Shown piece after piece: positions 1 to 3,881 of a stretch of 6,075 bases of DNA. The notes under the pieces are model-generated. The model was not told where the DNA came from and did not search any database. It worked only from the letters and a program-made list of their open reading frames with translations. The first letter of the stretch is position 1. Each line of letters starts with the position of its first letter. A program made the position numbers and the translations under genes. The DNA is from G963674505 sp964575975 (GTDB lineage Bacteria > Desulfobacterota > Desulfobacteria > Desulfobacterales > SKZT01): NCBI GenBank assembly GCA_964575975.1, contig CAZNTU010000301.1:1-6075 (forward strand), read 5' to 3'.

Positions 1-316
1 CATAGTCCACCGCGCCACTAGAAAAGGCTTTGACCTTGTCGTTCGGTTGGCCGAGCGCGCTAATGAATATTACGGGTATGTCTTTTGTTTCGGGGTCGCG
101 CTTGAGCTTTTCGCAGATTTCGTAGCCTGACACTTCGGGCATCAGAATGTCGAGAAGGATGATGTCGGGCTTTTTTTTCTCCATGGCGGCAAAGGCCAGG
201 GCCGCGCTGCGAGCGGGTCTTACAGCGTATCCTTTCGATTGCAGGATGTGAACCAAAACTTTCAGGTTGTCGCAGTTGTCGTCTACTATGAGAACATTTT
301 CTTTCGAATCGGCCAT
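1..316 (-). CDS. Response regulator receiver-domain protein, partial (C-terminus beyond window)
   Basis: The visible 105 residues are almost a complete CheY-like receiver domain, which accepts phosphate from a histidine kinase in the cytosol. The acidic pocket is D12-D13 in VLIVDDN and the phosphoacceptor is D56 in IILLDILMPE. The switch serine is S86 in VIFISAL, and the visible part ends at GAVDY, just before the expected lysine motif. ATG is at 316-314, with AGAGG eight bases upstream. The frame is still open at base 1, so the output is unseen. N-terminal receivers of this style are often followed by a kinase, GGDEF or HD-GYP domain, or they stand alone. The gene is divergent from the membrane kinase at 654, which makes it a candidate partner, but pairing is inference. 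The domain call is firm; the full protein type is unknown. Confidence 0.92.
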   Translation of the reverse strand, partial: MADSKENVLIVDDNCDNLKVLVHILQSKGYAVRPARSAALAFAAMEKKKPDIILLDILMPEVSGYEICEKLKRDPETKDIPVIFISALGQPNDKVKAFSSGAVDY

Positions 317-327
317 TGAAATCGCCT

Positions 328-468
328 CTATCTTGTCGCAAAAAATAGCCCGCGCGATTCAACGCGGCGGAAGACGCAGTTCGGAGTCTCTTGTCTCGCC
401 CCATGTACAATTTGAAAAAACAGCCCGGGTTGCATAACGGGAACGCGATATTTGATGTTGACGATCAT
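328..468 (-). other. Possible 46-codon leader ORF upstream of the receiver gene
   Basis: ATG is at 468-466 and TAG at 330-328, encoding 46 residues that begin MIVNIKYRVP and end RGLFFATR. The ORF starts roughly nine bases after the start site predicted from the leftward promoter, with GAGGG just before the ATG, which is rather close. It ends eleven bases before the receiver ATG, and its stop sits inside that gene's Shine-Dalgarno sequence. About half of its third codon positions are G or C by hand count. No family is recognised. It could be a coupled leader peptide or a chance ORF. The same frame continues upstream into the antisense of the kinase gene, which weakens the case. Confidence 0.22.
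340..367 (-). terminator. Terminator-like hairpin in the receiver-gene leader
   Basis: Read on the minus strand, CCGCG (367-363) can pair with CGCGG (354-350) across an eight-base loop. Four bases later there is a run of six T (345-340). The stem is only five pairs, though all G-C. It sits about 24 bases upstream of the receiver ATG, so it would act as an attenuator if real. Stem length and the gap before the T-run make this a weak call. Confidence 0.22.
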
Positions 469-488
469 GTTCCCTCGGGGTGTATTAT
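458..488 (+). promoter_or_regulatory. Weak rightward promoter candidate for the membrane kinase
   Basis: TTGACG (458-463) and TATTAT (483-488) resemble a sigma-70 -35 and -10 pair on the plus strand. The 19-base spacer is longer than ideal. Transcription would start near 495 and leave a 5' leader of about 160 bases before the kinase TTG. The -10 bases coincide with those of the leftward candidate. Confidence 0.25.
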
Positions 489-510
489 AAAAAAATCGAA
501 CGGCGGTCAA
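484..510 (-). promoter_or_regulatory. Sigma-70-like promoter candidate for the receiver gene
   Basis: On the minus strand TTGACC (510-505) precedes a perfect TATAAT (489-484). The spacer is 15 bases, somewhat short. The predicted start is near 477, giving a leader of about 160 bases before the receiver ATG at 316. It is the best -10 match noticed in the window and it lies in a non-coding AT-rich stretch with the right orientation. Confidence 0.45.
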
Positions 511-594
511 AGACAATTTTTTGATTTCGGCCTCTTTTTTTTGTCTTTGCGTTTTATAGCCGCCAAACATCGTCAACAAAGATCGATTCTTCGG

Positions 595-613
595 TTGCCG
601 GCAAGCCGGCTTG
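595..613. repeat. Two overlapping perfect palindromes upstream of the kinase start
   Basis: TTGCCGGCAA (595-604) is a perfect 10-base palindrome. CAAGCCGGCTTG (602-613) is a perfect 12-base palindrome that shares three bases with it. Together they give two copies of GCCGGC, at 597-602 and 605-610. The second lies about 40 bases before the kinase start codon and just ahead of its Shine-Dalgarno site. This could be a dimer-binding operator. In RNA it could form a five-pair GCCGG/CCGGC hairpin with a CAAG loop. It could also be chance in a GC-rich genome. Confidence 0.35.
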
Positions 614-636
614 ACCGTAAACAAGATTTCAGTTTC

Positions 637-642
637 GAGGAG
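637..642 (+). promoter_or_regulatory. Shine-Dalgarno site that supports the kinase TTG start
   Basis: GAGGAG lies eleven bases before TTG at 654-656. An in-frame stop at 618-620 rules out an earlier start, and no ATG or GTG falls between that stop and 654. The first membrane segment begins about 14 codons in, so the start cannot be much later. The spacing is somewhat long. Confidence 0.55.
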
Positions 643-653
643 CAAGACGTCTT

Positions 654-2474
654 TTGATTGGAGCGCGTAAAAATTCGGAATCGCGGATCGAGTTCGCGGC
701 CGGGGTCCTGTTGCTGTCGACGGCGCTGATTTTGGGCGCCATTCTGTTCTCTTTCGAAAAAGAACGGTATCTTTCGCAATTGAAGGCGGAGCGAAGACTC
801 GTCGAAATCGCCCTAATTCGACACTTGGTCTCCACGGAAAAAACGGTTTCGTCCTTGCGAGGCAAGGATACCGAACAAGCTCTGCGAGAGATCGCGTCCC
901 ATGAAAAAATCCTCGGAGCCGGGCTGTACGATCCCGATGGCCGCCTGATCGCCCAGGACGTCCAAGGCCTGCCGCCGGATTTCGAAAATCAGGGTTTTCC
1001 GCCAGATCTTCCTTCGGGGGGCGAGCCAAACGATATTTACGGCGACGGTCGCGTCGCGATTCTGACGATAGCCTTCGAAAACGAAAGGGGAAAGGTCGTG
1101 CATATAAGCGTCGTCTATTCGGTGGAAAGGATCGCGTCCGAATTCTCCGAATCGACCGCCGTTTTGTTTTCCGCCCTCGCGGCCTCCGTCATTTTCGTCT
1201 ATTTTACAACCAGGATGATTCTGGAAAGAACGGTGACGGAGCCGATGCGAAAACTGACGGAAACCGTGCGTTCGTCGGTCGGTCGGGATTTTCCCGTTTC
1301 CGCGACCGCCGATGCGAAAGAACTGGAGAATGCTCTTCTGTGGTTCAAACGAGTATCCGAGGAAAACGCCGCTATGAAAAGAGAGTTTTCGCATTTAAAT
1401 ATGGCGCTGGAAGAAAAGGTAAAGGAAAGAACGAGACAATCCGACGAGGCCAACAAAGCCAAGACGGCCTTTTTAGCCAACGTGAGCCACGAACTCCGGA
1501 CGCCTCTGAACGCCATTCTTGGATTTACCAACATTATCGGCCAAAAGCCCGGCCTTTCCGAAGAGACGATGGAGCAGCTGGGAATCGTTCGCAGAAGCGG
1601 GGAATACCTTTTGTTGCTCATCAACGAAATACTCGACTTGTCCAAAATCGAAGCCGGGCAAATGGAATTGAACGAGGAGCCCATGGATTTGCGGCGATTA
1701 CTGTGGGAACTCGAAAATATTTTCGGAATGAAGGCCGCGAGCAAAAACCTGGAGCTTGCCTTCGAGCTTGACGAGAATCTGCCGTGCTACATCGTGGCCG
1801 ACGAGCTGAAACTGAGGCAGATAATTGCCAATTTGATCGACAATGCGGTCAAGTTCACCGACAAGGGCCGCATCAGCCTGCGCGCCCGTGTTGCAAGCCG
1901 GTTGGACGAAAACGTTTCGGACGGAACGAAAGTTCTCCTTCGTTTCGAGGTCGAGGATACCGGAGCAGGGATTGCCTCCGAAGAAAAAAAAGACCTTTTC
2001 AAAGCCTTCGTCCAAACTCGCTCCGGCCAAAGATCCAGGCAGGGAACCGGATTGGGCTTGGCGATCAGCGCCGAATTCGTGAAGATGATGAAGGGCGAAA
2101 TCGTGGTGGAGAGCACTCCCGGCAAGGGATCGAGCTTCTTCTTCGCAATACCCTTGAGCACTGTCTCTCCAGACGAAATCGAGGGGTTCGATGATTCGAA
2201 CGAACGTTCCCGTCTCGAGGAAACGGCAAAGAAAGGGGCAACGATCCCCAAGTCCGGGAAAACAAACTCCACTGGAGGCGTTGGCGGCGAAATTCCGCCC
2301 GATCTTTGGGACGAGCTGGAAGAAGCGGCCCGAACCTGCGAAATCGGCGAGGTGGAAAAATGCATCCGACAAATTCGGGCGGTGAATTCGGTCTTGGCGG
2401 ACGAACTTTCCGCGCTCGCCGCGGATTACAAATACGATGCCATAATCGATAGAATTGGCGGAAATCGGCAGTGA
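654..2474 (+). CDS. Membrane sensor histidine kinase (HAMP, HisKA, HATPase, receiver-less hybrid-type tail)
   Basis: The 606-residue protein senses an external cue and autophosphorylates on histidine. A membrane helix spans about residues 14-34. An extracytoplasmic domain follows (about 35-165) with a GAGLYDPDGRLIA stretch that recalls CHASE8 or Cache-like sensors. A second helix (about 168-190) leads into a HAMP linker (about 190-242) and a coiled coil to about 268. The HisKA H-box is NVSHELRTPLN with H279. The ATPase domain has N-box N393 and N397, G1 DTGAGI (435-440), F-box LFKAF, and G2 GTGLGLAIS (464-472). All core catalytic residues are present. After a charged linker (503-547) comes a helical tail, 548-601, of a type usually found after a receiver in hybrid kinases; here there is no receiver. 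The start is TTG. The divergent receiver protein is a possible partner. The family is certain; the ligand is unknown. Confidence 0.96.
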   Translation: MIGARKNSESRIEFAAGVLLLSTALILGAILFSFEKERYLSQLKAERRLVEIALIRHLVSTEKTVSSLRGKDTEQALREIASHEKILGAGLYDPDGRLIAQDVQGLPPDFENQGFPPDLPSGGEPNDIYGDGRVAILTIAFENERGKVVHISVVYSVERIASEFSESTAVLFSALAASVIFVYFTTRMILERTVTEPMRKLTETVRSSVGRDFPVSATADAKELENALLWFKRVSEENAAMKREFSHLNMALEEKVKERTRQSDEANKAKTAFLANVSHELRTPLNAILGFTNIIGQKPGLSEETMEQLGIVRRSGEYLLLLINEILDLSKIEAGQMELNEEPMDLRRLLWELENIFGMKAASKNLELAFELDENLPCYIVADELKLRQIIANLIDNAVKFTDKGRISLRARVASRLDENVSDGTKVLLRFEVEDTGAGIASEEKKDLFKAFVQTRSGQRSRQGTGLGLAISAEFVKMMKGEIVVESTPGKGSSFFFAIPLSTVSPDEIEGFDDSNERSRLEETAKKGATIPKSGKTNSTGGVGGEIPPDLWDELEEAARTCEIGEVEKCIRQIRAVNSVLADELSALAADYKYDAIIDRIGGNRQ

Positions 2475-2521
2475 AGTTCATCTCCCATTTCCGATCGTCA
2501 GGAATCAACCATTGATCGTAT

Positions 2522-2530
2522 AGAAGGAGA
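2522..2530 (+). promoter_or_regulatory. Strong Shine-Dalgarno site for the cysteine-cluster gene
   Basis: AGAAGGAGA lies five bases before GTG at 2536-2538. It is the strongest ribosome site seen in the window and fixes the GTG as the start, placing the first cysteine motif at residues 9-16. Confidence 0.75.
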
Positions 2531-2535
2531 AACCT

Positions 2536-2865
2536 GTGAAGCCTGTCTCGAATAAGAATTGTGTACGGTGCGGCGCTTGTTGCAAGACTTCCCTCTTCGC
2601 CTATGTTTCAGTAACCGATATGGAAAAATGGAAGGAAGAGGGGCGAGAGGACGTACTAGAATTTTTGGAAAAGGCGGATCCCGTTTGGGCGGGGGATCGC
2701 TTGGTTTCGACGAGAACCGGCCGGAAAATCAAGAACTGTCCTTTTTTCAAGTGGAAGGGAGAGCACGGGGAGTGCGGAATATACGACGCAAGGCCCCATG
2801 TATGCCGAGATTACAGTCCGGGCGACAACGAGATGTGCCCGCAATTTTCGAAGTCCAAAGTCTGA
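2536..2865 (+). CDS. YkgJ-family cysteine-cluster protein (predicted metal or Fe-S binding)
   Basis: The 109-residue protein carries eight cysteines in the YkgJ pattern. CVRCGACC (C9, C12, C15, C16) is followed by CPF (C68), C80 before GIYDARP, C90 in the CRDYSPG motif, and C101. Family members are annotated as zinc- or iron-chelating, possibly Fe-S, proteins whose biochemical role is mostly unknown. Here all motif cysteines are present and the length is normal, so the gene looks intact. There is no signal peptide or membrane segment, so it is probably cytosolic. It lies 61 bases after the membrane kinase on the same strand with no clear terminator or promoter between them, so co-transcription is likely. 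A role in metal or redox sensing next to the kinase is speculation. Confidence 0.93.
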   Translation: MKPVSNKNCVRCGACCKTSLFAYVSVTDMEKWKEEGREDVLEFLEKADPVWAGDRLVSTRTGRKIKNCPFFKWKGEHGECGIYDARPHVCRDYSPGDNEMCPQFSKSKV

Positions 2866-3000
2866 TGTTCGAGAAATTCGGTTCGGCAACGCGTGGATCA
2901 ACATTGAAGGCGTTCGCCGGATCGATCTGATTTTCCGGATACACTGAATTTATCGCATTTCCGGCATTATAGGGTTGAAGAGACGAGAAGGTTGTGCTAA

Positions 3001-3087
3001 ATGGCCAATATTACACAAGATTATTGTTTTTTTCAAAAACGGCATGTTTCAAGACGCTTGATGGAAGATCGAAAAAACCGGATATGA
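3001..3087 (+). other. Possible 28-codon leader ORF overlapping the HD-GYP start (ATGA)
   Basis: ATG at 3001 opens a 28-residue reading frame beginning MANITQDYCF and ending DRKNRI. GAGAAGG at 2985-2991 lies nine bases upstream, a good ribosome-site spacing. Its TGA (3085-3087) overlaps the ATG of the HD-GYP gene (3084-3086) as ATGA, a classic layout for translational coupling. The codons are AT-rich at the third position (about one third G or C), unlike the genes, so selection on the peptide itself is doubtful. No family is recognised. It may be a leader that sets translation of the next gene, or chance. Confidence 0.33.
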
Positions 3088-3881
3088 ACAATCAGCGCAA
3101 CCCCCGCGTTTGCTCTCGCTCGAAAACCATTCGCATTTCGTCCAACCTGTTTGCGGAAACGGAAGCATGCGGCTTTCAAACGTCCGGGGATTCCGGAAGC
3201 GCATCCAACGGAACGAAAGAGGGGGCGCCCGGATTCGACTTCGCATGCGCCGGCGCCGACGAGATTGCCCAAAGCGTGGCAAGGTCCTTGTCCGATACGA
3301 TGGAAACCAAGGACCCTTGCACGGCCGCTCACCAGATGCGGGTATCCGAAATCGCGACGCGGATCGCGGCCGTTATGGGTCTTTCCGAGGAGCGGATCGC
3401 GGGAGTGCGACTTGGCGGCATGATTCACGACTTGGGCAAGATATTCGTACCGGACCCTATCCTTTGCAAGCCCGGCCGGCTCAGTTCGTCGGAGTTCGAA
3501 ATCGTCAAACGCCACGCTCGGTTGGGCCACGAAGTCCTTAAAAGGATCAAGTTTCCCTTTCCTTTAGCCACTATCGTCTTTCAGCATCACGAAAGAATAG
3601 ACGGGTCCGGGTATCCCTGCGGATTGGCCGGCGAGGCAATCCTTTTGGAATCGAAAATCCTTTCGGTCGCGGACGTGGTCGATACGATTTCCTCAAACAG
3701 GCCGTATCGTCTTTCCATGGGCAAAAGCGCGGCTTTGGCCGAGATCGCGAAATACAAGGGGATACATTTCGATCCGGAAACGGTCGAAGCTTGCTTCGAA
3801 ATATTCGGAGAGGATTCGCCTTTCCCTCCAGACGATCGTTTTCAGGAGGCGTTTCCCCGTTCTTTGCGCGCCACCTCGTAG
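3084..3881 (+). CDS. HD-GYP domain protein, probable cyclic-di-GMP phosphodiesterase
   Basis: From ATG 3084 the product is 265 residues. Residues 1-50 are polar and low in complexity with no recognised domain. The HD-GYP domain fills about 55-245. It shows H83 in AAHQMRVSE, the HD pair H115-D116 in MIHDLGKI, KRHARLGHE (H144), HHERIDGSGYP (168-178) and SVADVVDTISSNRPYR (194-209). All the usual metal ligands and the GYP loop are present, so hydrolysis of cyclic-di-GMP is likely. No receiver, PAS or membrane segment is attached. A GTG at 2994 would add 30 residues, but that stretch has low third-position GC and its AAGG is only two bases from the GTG, so I prefer 3084. That ATG lacks its own well-spaced ribosome site and may rely on coupling to the ORF at 3001. 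The 3' end overlaps the convergent kinase gene by 40 bases. Confidence 0.93.
   Translation: MNNQRNPRVCSRSKTIRISSNLFAETEACGFQTSGDSGSASNGTKEGAPGFDFACAGADEIAQSVARSLSDTMETKDPCTAAHQMRVSEIATRIAAVMGLSEERIAGVRLGGMIHDLGKIFVPDPILCKPGRLSSSEFEIVKRHARLGHEVLKRIKFPFPLATIVFQHHERIDGSGYPCGLAGEAILLESKILSVADVVDTISSNRPYRLSMGKSAALAEIAKYKGIHFDPETVEACFEIFGEDSPFPPDDRFQEAFPRSLRATS

Larger units (their letters stand above)
317..653. other. Divergent intergenic regulatory region, 337 bases
   Basis: This stretch separates the leftward receiver gene from the rightward membrane kinase. It is visibly richer in A and T than the genes, with runs of T or A at 340-345, 415-420, 517-522 and 535-542. It contains a leftward promoter candidate, a weaker rightward one sharing the same -10 bases, a possible leader ORF on the minus strand, a small GC hairpin next to an A-run, and two overlapping palindromes close to the kinase start. 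No RNA gene or known riboswitch was recognised. Confidence 0.7.

Noticed and set aside
415..441. Second terminator-like element on the minus strand, CCCG/CGGG followed by a T-run.
   Set aside because: The stem is only four pairs with a ten-base loop; too weak to call.
391..657. 88-codon plus-strand ORF whose TGA overlaps the kinase TTG start (TTGA).
   Set aside because: Its composition is odd (runs of F and L from T-tracts), it lacks a well-spaced ribosome site, no family is recognisable, and it runs across the candidate promoters and palindromes. Chance reading through an AT-rich intergenic region is more likely, although the overlap with the kinase start is noted.
2917..2964. CCGGA/TCCGG inverted repeat (2917-2921 and 2934-2938) and a further TTTCCGG copy (2958-2964) after the cysteine-cluster gene, considered as a terminator or operator.
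   Set aside because: The stem is five pairs with a twelve-base loop and no T-run follows, and short CCGG motifs are common in this sequence.
2945..2973. Possible promoter for the HD-GYP gene with TGAATT and TATAGG 17 bases apart.
   Set aside because: The -35 element matches poorly and the -10 only partly; not enough to call.
2994..3083. GTG start giving the HD-GYP protein 30 extra N-terminal residues.
   Set aside because: The extra stretch has only about a third G or C at third codon positions, against a clearly higher value after 3084, and the nearest AAGG is two bases from the GTG. It remains possible.
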